Shown here one piece after another: positions 9,134 to 17,841 of a DNA stretch of 64,000 nt. The translations under genes were made by a program, and so were the position numbers. Where the stretch lies: assembly GCF_900167575.1 (NCBI RefSeq), contig NZ_FUZP01000001.1, positions 1,798,001-1,862,000 of the forward strand. Reading direction: 5' to 3'. Every line of letters starts with the position of its first letter. Position 1 is the first letter of the stretch. The stretch is from Okibacterium fritillariae (GTDB lineage Bacteria > Actinomycetota > Actinomycetes > Actinomycetales > Microbacteriaceae). The notes beneath the pieces were generated by a model, which did not search any database, had not been told where the DNA came from, and saw only the letters and a list, made by a program, of their open reading frames with translations.

Positions 9134-9147
9134 GCCGCCCGTCACCC

Positions 9148-9188
9148 GCACCAGCACCAGCACCAGCACCAGCACCAGCACCAGCACC
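9148..9188. repeat. Hexanucleotide tandem repeat (GCACCA)n
   Basis: About 6.8 perfect copies of GCACCA lie between the HxlR gene (stop at 9131-9133) and the lipid kinase gene. It is non-coding. A 6-bp period and full identity between copies point to recent slippage expansion. No hairpin is formed by the repeat itself. Confidence 0.95.
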
Positions 9189-9299
9189 GGCGCGCCCCGC
9201 TACCATGCTTACTCCCCCGGCGGGTAGCCCCCGCCCGGTTGCCGGCCGAAATCGCCCGCGCACATAAGGTAGAGCCTGACCCGAACCCGAGGATGTCTT

Positions 9300-10280
9300 A
9301 TGACCGATGTAGCCACGAAAACCGCCGCCGTCGTCTACAACCCGATCAAGGTCGACCTTGACGTGTTGCGCGAGACCGTCGACCGTGAGGCCGCAGCCGC
9401 GGGCTGGGGCGAGACGCGCTGGTACGAGACATCCGTCGAGGATGTCGGACAGGGTGTCACGCGCACCGCCATCGACGACGGCGCCGACCTCATCTTCGCG
9501 GCCGGCGGAGACGGAACCGTGCGCGCCGTCTCGGAGGCCGTGCGTGGAACCGGCGTGCCCGTCGCCCTGCTGCCGTCGGGCACGGGCAACCTCCTGGCCC
9601 GCAACCTGCACCTCACCCTGAACGACATGCCCGGATCGGTGCAGTATGCGTTCTCGGGCGCCGACCGCGAGATCGACCTCGGCGTCATCGACATCGAGCG
9701 TGCCGACCAGTCGCGCGAGAAGCACGTCTTCGTCGTGATGGCGGGTCTCGGCATCGACGCCAAGATGATCAAGAACACCGACGACGACCTGAAGAAGAAG
9801 GCCGGCTGGGCCGCCTACGTGAAGGCCATCGTGACCTCGCTGCGCGACCCCGACGAGTTGCATGTGCGCTTCCAGCTCGACGGCCACAAGCCCGAGCGTC
9901 GCACCGTGCACACGCTCATCCTCGGCAACTGCGGTTCGTTGCCCGCCAACATTCTGCTGCTGCCCGACGCGAAGGTCGACGACGGCCTGTTCGACGTCAT
10001 GATGATGCGCCCCAAGGGTGTGCTCGGCTGGATCCGCGTCTGGCTCAAGGTGGCCTGGACCAACGGCGTCGTCATGCGCACGAAGGCCGGCCGTGCCCTC
10101 GCGGGTCAGCGCAAGAACGACCGCGACATCCGCTACGAGACCGGCAAGACGTTCGTCGCCCGTTTCTCGCGCCCCGAGGAGATCGAGCTCGACGGCGACA
10201 CGTTCGGCGAGGTCGTGGCCTTCAACGCCCGCATCGAACCCGGCGCGATGATCGTGCGCGTGCCCGCCGACGCGGCGTGA
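9300..10280 (+). CDS. Diacylglycerol kinase-family lipid kinase
   Basis: 326 residues. The catalytic DAGK domain is at the N-terminus: VVYNPIK (about 11-17), the nucleotide-binding GGDGT at 69-73, and LLPSGTGNLLARNL shortly after. The C-terminal half has the fold-completing segments HVFVVMAGLGIDAKMI, ILGNCGSLPANILLLPDAKVDDG and EIELDGD, as in YegS/DgkB-type kinases that phosphorylate diacylglycerol or related lipids. The next gene starts inside its stop codon (GTGA), so kinase and UbiA prenyltransferase are co-translated. The pairing with a prenyltransferase and a nearby phenolic-lipid operon suggests a lipid role; the exact lipid is unknown. Confidence 0.92.
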   Translation: MTDVATKTAAVVYNPIKVDLDVLRETVDREAAAAGWGETRWYETSVEDVGQGVTRTAIDDGADLIFAAGGDGTVRAVSEAVRGTGVPVALLPSGTGNLLARNLHLTLNDMPGSVQYAFSGADREIDLGVIDIERADQSREKHVFVVMAGLGIDAKMIKNTDDDLKKKAGWAAYVKAIVTSLRDPDELHVRFQLDGHKPERRTVHTLILGNCGSLPANILLLPDAKVDDGLFDVMMMRPKGVLGWIRVWLKVAWTNGVVMRTKAGRALAGQRKNDRDIRYETGKTFVARFSRPEEIELDGDTFGEVVAFNARIEPGAMIVRVPADAA

Positions 10281-11167
10281 GCCCGAATCGCCGACACGAC
10301 GTGAGCGTGCTCGGGCGGGCCAAGCTGCTCGCACTGTCGTCGCATCCAGGGCCGACGGTCGCCGTGACGACGCTGTCGGTCATCCTGGGCATCGCGGTGG
10401 GTCTGGATGCCTGGCGCGTCGTGCTCGTGGGCCTCGCCATCCTGGCCGGGCAGCTGTCCATCGGTCTCTCGAACGACTGGATCGATGCCCGGCGTGACAC
10501 CGCGGTCGGGCGCACCGATAAGCCCATCGCATCGGGTGCCATCGCGGCCTCGACCGTGCGCAACGCCGCCTTCGTCACGGCCGCCGTGGCCGTCGTGCTC
10601 TCCTTCGCGCTCAGCGTGGGCGCGGGCCTCGCTCACACGATCCTTATCGCCTCGGGGTGGGCCTACAACGCCGGTCTCAAACGCACGGCCTTCTCGCTCG
10701 TGCCGTTCCTCGTGAGCTTCGGATTGCTGCCCAGTGTCGTGACGCTCGCGGCGGCAGAACCGTCGGCCGCCGCGTGGTGGGCCACGGCGACGGGGGCCGT
10801 GCTCGGCATCCCCATCCACTTCACCAACGTGCTGCCCGACCTCGACGACGACGCGCGCACGGGGGTCTCAGGGCTGCCGCACCGGCTCGGCCGCCGCGCC
10901 ACGGGGACGATCGCCTTCGTCGCGCTGGTCGTTGGCGCGGCCCTCGTCATGCTGGGCCCGGTGATCGACGCGGGTTTCGCGACAGGTCCGAGCGTGCTCG
11001 CGGTTGCGGGTTTCGCGATCGTCACAGCGATTGCCGTGATCGGCATCGTGCTCGTTCTCACCCGGCCGCCGAGCCGCTTGTTGTTCCAACTCATCATCGT
11101 GTCGGCGCTCGTGTTGGTCGCGCAGCTTGCGGTCAGCGGTGGCACCATCCTGGCGACCGCTCGCTAG
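10277..11167 (+). CDS. UbiA-family prenyltransferase
   Basis: 296 residues, GTG start overlapping the lipid kinase stop. It is an integral membrane protein with roughly eight or nine helices. The first Asp-rich motif is N66-D-W-I-D70-A-R-R-D74 (SNDWIDARRD); the second is in NVLPDLDDDARTG near residues 184-196. These bind the Mg-prenyl diphosphate. UbiA enzymes attach prenyl chains to aromatic acceptors, so a phenolic product of the convergent type III PKS operon could be a substrate, but the gene is on the opposite strand and the link is only positional. Menaquinone or haem biosynthesis (MenA, COX10) is the alternative; neither set of neighbours is present. Confidence 0.88.
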   Translation: MSPNRRHDVSVLGRAKLLALSSHPGPTVAVTTLSVILGIAVGLDAWRVVLVGLAILAGQLSIGLSNDWIDARRDTAVGRTDKPIASGAIAASTVRNAAFVTAAVAVVLSFALSVGAGLAHTILIASGWAYNAGLKRTAFSLVPFLVSFGLLPSVVTLAAAEPSAAAWWATATGAVLGIPIHFTNVLPDLDDDARTGVSGLPHRLGRRATGTIAFVALVVGAALVMLGPVIDAGFATGPSVLAVAGFAIVTAIAVIGIVLVLTRPPSRLLFQLIIVSALVLVAQLAVSGGTILATAR

Positions 11168-11223
11168 AAGAGCCCGGCCGGCCGGCAACGAGGCGTCGCG
11201 GAGGCGGTCGCGAGCCGACTCCG

Positions 11224-12366
11224 CTAGATGAGCTTCATGGCATAGACCTGCGCCAGAAAACCGGATGCCGGTGACTTCAGCAGCCCCCCGAGTGCGAGGT
11301 TGCGCCCCGCCATCGTCAGGGACGATGCCCGGCGCCCGAGAGCCATATTGATCTCGGCCTGCCGGGCGGCGCGACGTGCGGCGACACCCCGCTCGCGGGC
11401 GTAGTCCGCGGCACGATCGGGCGACACCGAACCCCGGCGCACCTTGGTCGCAACCAGCGGGAGGAGCGCCTGGGCGTCCAACCATCCGAGGTTCATGCCC
11501 TGGCCGCCGATGGGCGAGATCTCGTGGGCCGCGTCGCCGATCAGGGCCACGCGCCGGCCGAGGACCCGTTCGACGAAGCGGCGGCGCACCGTGAAGGCGC
11601 TCAGCATGAGGTTGGTCGAGGGTTCGACCGCGGCCCCGGTGCGGGCAGCGACGAGTTCGGCCACACGATCCGCGTCGGGCTGCTCCATCATGGCGTCGGT
11701 GGCGACGACGAAGCGGCGCAGACCGCTGGGCAGCGGGAACGATTCGACGACGCCGCGTCGCTCGAGGTGGATGATCGCGTCGGACTCGTCGCCCGTGTCA
11801 TCCCGAAAATCGCCCATGACGAACGTGTCGGGGTAGAACCGCGTGGACACGCGGATGCCGAGCAAACGTCGCACGGTGCTGCGCGGGCCGTCGGCGCCGA
11901 TGACGAACCGCGCGCGCTCGGTGACGGTGCTGCCGTCGGCGGAGGTGCCCGTGACGGCGACGTGGCCGGGGTGCTCTTCGAGACCCGAGACCGCGACACC
12001 CCGACGGAGCGCGCCCGGGGCGAGCTCGGCCAACTTCTGCTCGAGGTTGGCCTCGGTGCGGTACTGCGGCAGCGAGAGCACGAACGGGAAGCGCTCGGAG
12101 ACTCCCCCGAACGACAGCGTTCCGACCGTGCGACCGCCGCTGCGGGCCACGCCGCGGCGAATCGGGATACCCTCAGCGATCAGCTGATCGGCCAGGTTCA
12201 GGCGTTCGAAGATGCCGAGGGCGGGCGGGTGGATGCCGATGGCCCGGGACAGCGTGGCCGACTGCTCGCGTTTCTCCCACACCGCGACGTCGAGGCCACG
12301 GTCGGCGGCGAGGGCGGCCATCATGAGCCCGACGGGGCCTCCGCCGACGACGAGGAGGTCATGCAT
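11224..12366 (-). CDS. FAD-dependent monooxygenase (SrsC-like)
   Basis: 380 residues from the ATG at 12366. PHBH-type flavoprotein monooxygenase: dinucleotide-binding GGGPVGLMMAALAADRG (from residue 8), the GADGPRSTVRRLLG motif, and the FAD ribityl-binding LIGDAAHEISPIGGQGMN. The start overlaps the end of the upstream methyltransferase by 8 bp, making it the last gene of the type III PKS operon. In Streptomyces griseus the equivalent SrsC hydroxylates an alkylresorcinol ring to a quinone/hydroquinone; the same step is inferred here from gene order and family. A convergent UbiA gene ends 56 bp away. Confidence 0.88.
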   Translation of the reverse strand: MHDLLVVGGGPVGLMMAALAADRGLDVAVWEKREQSATLSRAIGIHPPALGIFERLNLADQLIAEGIPIRRGVARSGGRTVGTLSFGGVSERFPFVLSLPQYRTEANLEQKLAELAPGALRRGVAVSGLEEHPGHVAVTGTSADGSTVTERARFVIGADGPRSTVRRLLGIRVSTRFYPDTFVMGDFRDDTGDESDAIIHLERRGVVESFPLPSGLRRFVVATDAMMEQPDADRVAELVAARTGAAVEPSTNLMLSAFTVRRRFVERVLGRRVALIGDAAHEISPIGGQGMNLGWLDAQALLPLVATKVRRGSVSPDRAADYARERGVAARRAARQAEINMALGRRASSLTMAGRNLALGGLLKSPASGFLAQVYAMKLI

Positions 12367-13125
12367 GGGACGCTCCCCGCCGGCGGGCAGCTTGGTCGAG
12401 TTCGAGCCGCACGCGGAACGGTTTCTGCCCGCACACGGTCCAGCCGGCGGGCGCGACCCGCGCCAGCTCGTCGACGCGGAAGCTGCGGCGGATCGACAAC
12501 AACCCGTCGACGTGGATGAACGACCGCCGCGATACGGGCCAGGTCGCGACCTGGTAGGCGCGGTAGGCGACGGGCGAGCGCTCGAGGTCGCTGTGCACCA
12601 CGAACCGGTCGGCCAGGGCCTCGGAGTCGGCGAGCAGGTCGGCGCGCTGGGCATCGTCGAGGTGATGGAGAAGATGATTGGAGGTCACGATGTCGAAGCG
12701 GTCGCCGCGCTCGACGAGGTCGCGGCTCGAGGCCGCCTCGAAGCGCACACCCGGTCGTTCGGGGCGCGAGGCGGCGAAGGCGTAGGCGCGCTCATCCGGG
12801 TCGATCCCGGTGACGCTCAGCCGATAGCCGTCGCGGTGGGCCCAGTGGGCGAGGGAGCGGGCGATGTCGCCGCCGCCCGAGCCGATGTCGAGCAGCGTGT
12901 TCTCGCGCGTGGCCGAGAGGCGGGGCCGGATGCGGCTGCGGTAGACGTCTTTCCACCCCGACACGAGCGCGTTGATCACGCGGAAGTCGCGGTAGGTGGC
13001 GTCGAGCAGGGCGGCGTTGCAGCGCGGGTCGTCCATGAGTTCGACGAGGCCGGCGTCTCGCCGCGAGAAGTCGGGGCGGCGCGGGGTGGATGTCGGGGCG
13101 AGGGGTCTCGTGCCCGTTGCGCGGC

Positions 13126-13129
<4 letters not shown>
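12359..13129 (-). CDS. SAM-dependent methyltransferase (SrsB-like)
   Basis: 256 residues. SAM-binding motif I is LLDIGSGGGDIARSLA (81-88 core), followed by SVTGIDPDERAY and SNHLLHHLDDAQR, a class I methyltransferase layout. It shares an ATGA overlap with the upstream type III PKS gene and overlaps the downstream monooxygenase by 8 bp, so all three are translationally coupled. This matches the srsA-srsB-srsC order, where SrsB methylates the phenolic lipid. The O- or C-position cannot be read from sequence. Confidence 0.88.
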
Positions 13130-14397
<1,268 letters not shown>

Positions 14398-14405
14398 ACG
14401 TCACT

Positions 14406-15770
14406 CTAACTCGGCATCGGCGCCCGCTCCGGCCCGTTGACAACGTCGCGTTCGAGGCCCCGCCACACCGAGCCGAAGGCCGGCACGAGCGCGAGGAGCA
14501 CGTAGAGGAGGGCGGCTCCGATCAACACGGGCGAGAGGCCCCAGAGGGCGACACCGGTTCCGCCGAGAAGACTGCCGAGGGGCATGGCGGATGCGGCGAC
14601 GGCGGTGGTCGCTCCGAACACGCGGGCCCGAGCATCCACCGGAATCTGGCGGAAGAGCGTGGACTGCAGGATCGGGTTGATCGCGCCGGCGGCGAGCCCG
14701 GCGCAGAACAGGACACCCAGCACGACGACGGGCGGAGCGCCGACGAGCATGGCGACGAAGGGTGGCGGCCCGGCCAGGGCCAGCGCGATCACGAGGAAAC
14801 GTCGGCGCGGCAGCCGGGCGGCCACGAGGGGGAAGAGGGCGGCGCCGACCAACGCACCGGCCGAGAAGCATCCGACCATGAAACCGAAGAGCGCGCCGGT
14901 GGCCGAAACCCCCGTGGCCCAGATGGGCATGACGACCGTGAGGTTGGCCGAGTCGATCGCATTGGTGACGAGGATGAGCAGGATGAGGGCGCGCAGGATC
15001 GGGGTGCGCCACAGGAACGTGAGGCCGAACCAGAAGCCGCGCGTGTCGGCCGCAGCGGCCGCGGGAGCGTTCTCGGCGGCAGCGGCCGCGGGAGCGTTCT
15101 CGGCGGCGTCGGGCGCGATCAGGCGTGGCGTCCCAGGAGCCGGCGCCGGCGCCGCAGCATTCTCCGCGGGAAAGACGGTCGCCGCCCGAGCCGCGCGGTC
15201 GCTCTCGCGCCGAGCAGGCAGCGAGACGGCGATCAACAGGACCGCGCCCGCACACATCGAGGCCGTGAGGAACAAGACGTTTCCGGCCCCAACGACCGCC
15301 ACCCCGAACCCCGCGACCGCCGAGCCGGCGAGGGCCGAGCTGCGCTGGATCGCCGAGCTGGTGCCCGTGACGCGGTCGAGTGTCCAGCCGCGCCGCTCGC
15401 CCAGCTCGGGCAGCACAACGGTCTTCGCGGTGTCTCCCGGTGTGTCGAAGATGCCGCCGAGGAACACGAGCGCGAGCAGGAGGCCGAACGGCAACGCATC
15501 CATCATCGCGAGAATCGGCACGGCGATCACGCACACCGCGCTGAGGGAGTCGGCGACCACCGACGACACCCGGGAGCCGAATCGATCGACGAGCGGCGCG
15601 CCCAAGACGCCGCCGACCACCACCGGCAGGGTGGAGAACATGCCCGCGACACCCGTCGCCGCGGCCGACCCGGTGCGTTCGAGCACGAAGAGGGGCACGG
15701 CCACCATCACGATGGCGTTGCCCACCTTGGACAGCGCCAGCGCCGACAAGACGCCGAAGAGCGCGCGCAC
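14406..15770 (-). CDS. MFS transporter (enterobactin/macrolide-exporter-like), in PKS operon
   Basis: 454 residues, GTG start 6 bp after the regulator's stop codon and ending 8 bp before the polyketide synthase. About 12 membrane segments are visible, with an N-terminal half (about 5-190) and C-terminal half (about 255-440). The short loop between helices 2 and 3 has GAPLVDRFGSR, the MFS signature A. The central cytoplasmic loop (about 195-245) is Ala/Pro-rich and contains a perfect 9-residue tandem duplication (AENAPAAAA twice). The position in the operon suggests export of the pathway product or self-protection; this is inference. Confidence 0.87.
   Translation of the reverse strand: MRALFGVLSALALSKVGNAIVMVAVPLFVLERTGSAAATGVAGMFSTLPVVVGGVLGAPLVDRFGSRVSSVVADSLSAVCVIAVPILAMMDALPFGLLLALVFLGGIFDTPGDTAKTVVLPELGERRGWTLDRVTGTSSAIQRSSALAGSAVAGFGVAVVGAGNVLFLTASMCAGAVLLIAVSLPARRESDRAARAATVFPAENAAAPAPAPGTPRLIAPDAAENAPAAAAAENAPAAAAADTRGFWFGLTFLWRTPILRALILLILVTNAIDSANLTVVMPIWATGVSATGALFGFMVGCFSAGALVGAALFPLVAARLPRRRFLVIALALAGPPPFVAMLVGAPPVVVLGVLFCAGLAAGAINPILQSTLFRQIPVDARARVFGATTAVAASAMPLGSLLGGTGVALWGLSPVLIGAALLYVLLALVPAFGSVWRGLERDVVNGPERAPMPS
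15052..15105. repeat. 27-bp perfect tandem duplication inside the MFS gene
   Basis: Two identical 27-bp units encode AENAPAAAA twice in the central loop of the exporter. The reading frame is preserved. Perfect identity including third codon positions indicates a recent event. Confidence 0.95.
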
Positions 15771-15776
15771 GGCGGG

Positions 15777-16430
15777 TCAGGCCTTGCGGAAGGCTTGGTA
15801 GATCAGGATGACGGGGGCGGTGTCGTCCCCCGGTCGAGACCCGATCTCGGCCCACTTCGCCGCGACGGCGCGCAACTCGTCGCTGCAGGCCGCGAGCTGG
15901 GATGCCGTGAGATGCGCCACGGCATCGCCCGACGTCGCCGCCCCCACCCACTCCGACGGCAACGTCTCTTCGCGCTCGAGCGCCGCGGAGGCCTCGGCCA
16001 CATAGGCCTGCAGGATGCCGTGGCGCAGAGCGCGGCTGGCGACACGTTTCTCGGGCGGGGCGTCGGCATCGGCCGGCTCGACCGTCGTCCAAGCGTGGCG
16101 TGCTCGCCACCAGGTCTCTCGCGCATCCCGCGCGAGCTCGGGCGCCCGCTCGACGAATCCGTTCTCGGCGAGGACGCCGAGGTGATAGCTCACCGAACCC
16201 GGGGCGGCGTCGACCACACCGCACAGCTCCCCCACCGACTGCGGGCCTGTGATCCGCAGCTCGCTCAGCAGTTTCAGGCGCAGCGGATGTGCGAGCGCGC
16301 GCATGGCCTTCGGATCGTCGAGGGCGATCGAGCTCTCATTCGTTGCCGTCTGCATTGTCTCCATCGACGGCTGCGGCGTCGGCGTTGTCGTCTTCGTCTT
16401 CGTCGTCGTCTTCTTCGGGGCTGGCGTCAT
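15777..16430 (-). CDS. ArsR-type helix-turn-helix regulator of the PKS operon
   Basis: 217 residues. After a Thr/Lys/Pro-rich leader (about 1-30), a winged helix spans about 40-105 with MRALAHPLRLKLLSEL, VGELCGVVDAAPGSVSYHLGVL and ENGFVERAP. No CxC metal site is seen, so metal sensing is unlikely. The C-terminal about 110 residues are helical and probably bind a ligand or mediate dimerisation. Being first in a five-gene operon it probably autoregulates and controls export and phenolic-lipid synthesis. The true start could be the internal Met22 or Met25. Confidence 0.85.
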   Translation of the reverse strand: MTPAPKKTTTKTKTTTPTPQPSMETMQTATNESSIALDDPKAMRALAHPLRLKLLSELRITGPQSVGELCGVVDAAPGSVSYHLGVLAENGFVERAPELARDARETWWRARHAWTTVEPADADAPPEKRVASRALRHGILQAYVAEASAALEREETLPSEWVGAATSGDAVAHLTASQLAACSDELRAVAAKWAEIGSRPGDDTAPVILIYQAFRKA

Positions 16431-16460
16431 GGCCTCACCCTACGATTAACAAGAACCGTT

Positions 16461-16868
16461 GTGCAACATCTCTTGTACGAACGAGGCGACCCTCTCCGAA
16501 CATCACCCCCCCCGACCCTCACCGGATGCACGGCCGCCAACGTCCTCCTCGTGGGCGGGCGCGTGACGATCTCGTGGACGCTGCCGGCCGGGTACACGAC
16601 ATCCGACATCGTGTATCTGTTGGCGTCGTCCGGGCAGGCGTCGGGTGTGCAGACCGTGCCCCTCAGTTCCTCCGTTGCGACCACGGGCCCCGCCACGGGC
16701 GGGGTCTACACGACGACCTTCCAGGGCGCCCTCCTCTCGAACCTCCTGGGTGGGCAGGTGATGGTCGGCGTGCGCACACTCGACGCGTCGTCGTGGGTCT
16801 CGGCCGACCGCCTCGCCCGGGCGACCCTGCCCGCACTCGTCGGCACGGGAACCTGCACGATCCTCTGA
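16461..16868 (+). CDS. Hypothetical 135-residue protein, single beta-rich domain
   Basis: Translation from GTG 16461 gives a hydrophilic leader and then TLTGCTAANVLLVGGRVTIS, WTLPAGYTTSDIVYLL and, at the end, ALVGTGTCTIL. Third-position GC and codon use support coding. The pattern of alternating hydrophobic residues with a Cys near each end suggests an Ig/Fn3-like sandwich closed by a disulfide, i.e. an exported type of domain, yet no signal peptide or clear ribosome-binding site is visible. A run of eight C lies at 16506-16513 near the 5' end. It could be a truncated surface protein or have a start after the C run. It is divergent from the ArsR gene by 30 bp. Confidence 0.5.
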   Translation: MQHLLYERGDPLRTSPPPTLTGCTAANVLLVGGRVTISWTLPAGYTTSDIVYLLASSGQASGVQTVPLSSSVATTGPATGGVYTTTFQGALLSNLLGGQVMVGVRTLDASSWVSADRLARATLPALVGTGTCTIL

Positions 16869-16919
16869 GTGCATCCGGCGCCCACGCGATCGGGCCCACA
16901 CGACAGGCACGCACGCACA

Positions 16920-16969
16920 AACGGGATGCGGGAGGTCCACGCTCGCAGCGCCGCTCCCCGCATCCCGTT
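16920..16969. terminator. Bidirectional hairpin between convergent genes
   Basis: A perfect 13-bp inverted repeat (AACGGGATGCGGG and its complement, arms at 16920-16932 and 16957-16969) encloses a 24-base loop. It sits between the orphan gene ending at 16868 and the DUF1269 gene ending at 17010, the expected place for a shared terminator. There is no T tract. Confidence 0.6.
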
Positions 16970-17009
16970 CGACATGTCGCCCGCCCATCGAGGGGCGATG
17001 TGGTGAAGC

Positions 17010-17504
17010 CTAGGCCGTGGCGCTCAGGTCGTGGATGAGGGCCTTCTCGTCCTCAGCCGACAGCGACGTCTGCACGATGTGGCCGCCGAAGGGGGCCAGT
17101 GCGGCGGCGAACTTGTCCTCGGTCAGCTTGAGCGCATAGACGACGACCGATGACTTGCCCTCGGCGACGCTCTGCTTCACGCGGTCGCGGAACTGCTGGT
17201 CGATGCCCGTCTTGTCGAGCCCCGCGAACAGTGCCCCGAAGAGCCCACCCGAGATCAGACCGAAGAGCGGCACGAAGAACAGCAGGCCGATGAGCGCGCC
17301 GAACAGCGCTCCGCTCGCGGCACCGACGCCCACCTTGCCGGCCGGGCCGGGGGTCTCGACGTGCGCCTTGCCCTCGTGGTCGACCTTGACCAACGCGAGC
17401 CCCGCGAGTTCGACGACGAGGTCGGTCTGCAGACTCTGGATCTCGTTGTACGCCCCCTCAGCGCTCGCCTCATCATCGAATGCAATAACAATCAGATCAG
17501 CCAT
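17010..17504 (-). CDS. DUF1269 membrane protein
   Basis: 164 residues. It opens with MADLIVIAFDDEASAEGAY and has a central hydrophobic glycine-rich hairpin (about 68-97: GVGAASGALFGALIG through LFGALFAGLDKTG), followed by FRDRVKQSVAEGKSSVVV, all typical of DUF1269. Members are predicted membrane-associated proteins of unknown function, often stress-induced in actinobacteria. Upstream on its strand GGAAAGGACC forms a good ribosome-binding site. Stands alone. Confidence 0.87.
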   Translation of the reverse strand: MADLIVIAFDDEASAEGAYNEIQSLQTDLVVELAGLALVKVDHEGKAHVETPGPAGKVGVGAASGALFGALIGLLFFVPLFGLISGGLFGALFAGLDKTGIDQQFRDRVKQSVAEGKSSVVVYALKLTEDKFAAALAPFGGHIVQTSLSAEDEKALIHDLSATA

Positions 17505-17841
17505 TTCCGGTCCTTTCCTGTCGGGGTGATTTACCCCTGGACGCTAACCTAGGCCTCCCCCCGCCCGGGGTTCGAGTGTTTGGAGAAAGTTCGTCATCTG
17601 GTCCCGATCCGGCAAGCCGCCGCGGAATCGGGCCCCGCACATCCGCACCGCATATCGCGCGAGCGACGGCGTGTCGCCAATCGCCCGTCGGGGCGTCCCG
17701 GCACCCGCGTGCGCTCGTGACACGCCGTCCTCGCCCGTGGTTCGGGGCCGGACGGCCGGCTCCGTGGTGCTCGCGCGGCCGCGCCCCTATAGTGATGTCA
17801 TCGACGGGCTCTGGGCCTGTCATCCCGAGGGGAGGCTCGCG
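17505..17841. promoter_or_regulatory. 337-bp non-coding divergent region, possible sulP -10 element
   Basis: No convincing gene is seen here. It separates divergent DUF1269 and SulP genes and should carry both promoters. TATAGT at 17788-17793 is a good -10 match for SulP, about 49 bp before its ATG, but no clear -35 element lies at the usual distance. The middle of the region is GC-rich and shows no repeat or RNA-like structure. Confidence 0.35.

Noticed and set aside
9148-9188. Hexanucleotide repeat as a protein tail of the HxlR regulator
   Set aside because: It lies after an in-frame TGA and is not in an open frame with a start.
14401-16224. 607-codon minus-strand frame overlapping the exporter and regulator genes
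   Set aside because: Arg/Ala/Gly-rich out-of-frame translation; the frame chosen for the MFS and ArsR genes has clear motifs and ends in a short intergenic gap.
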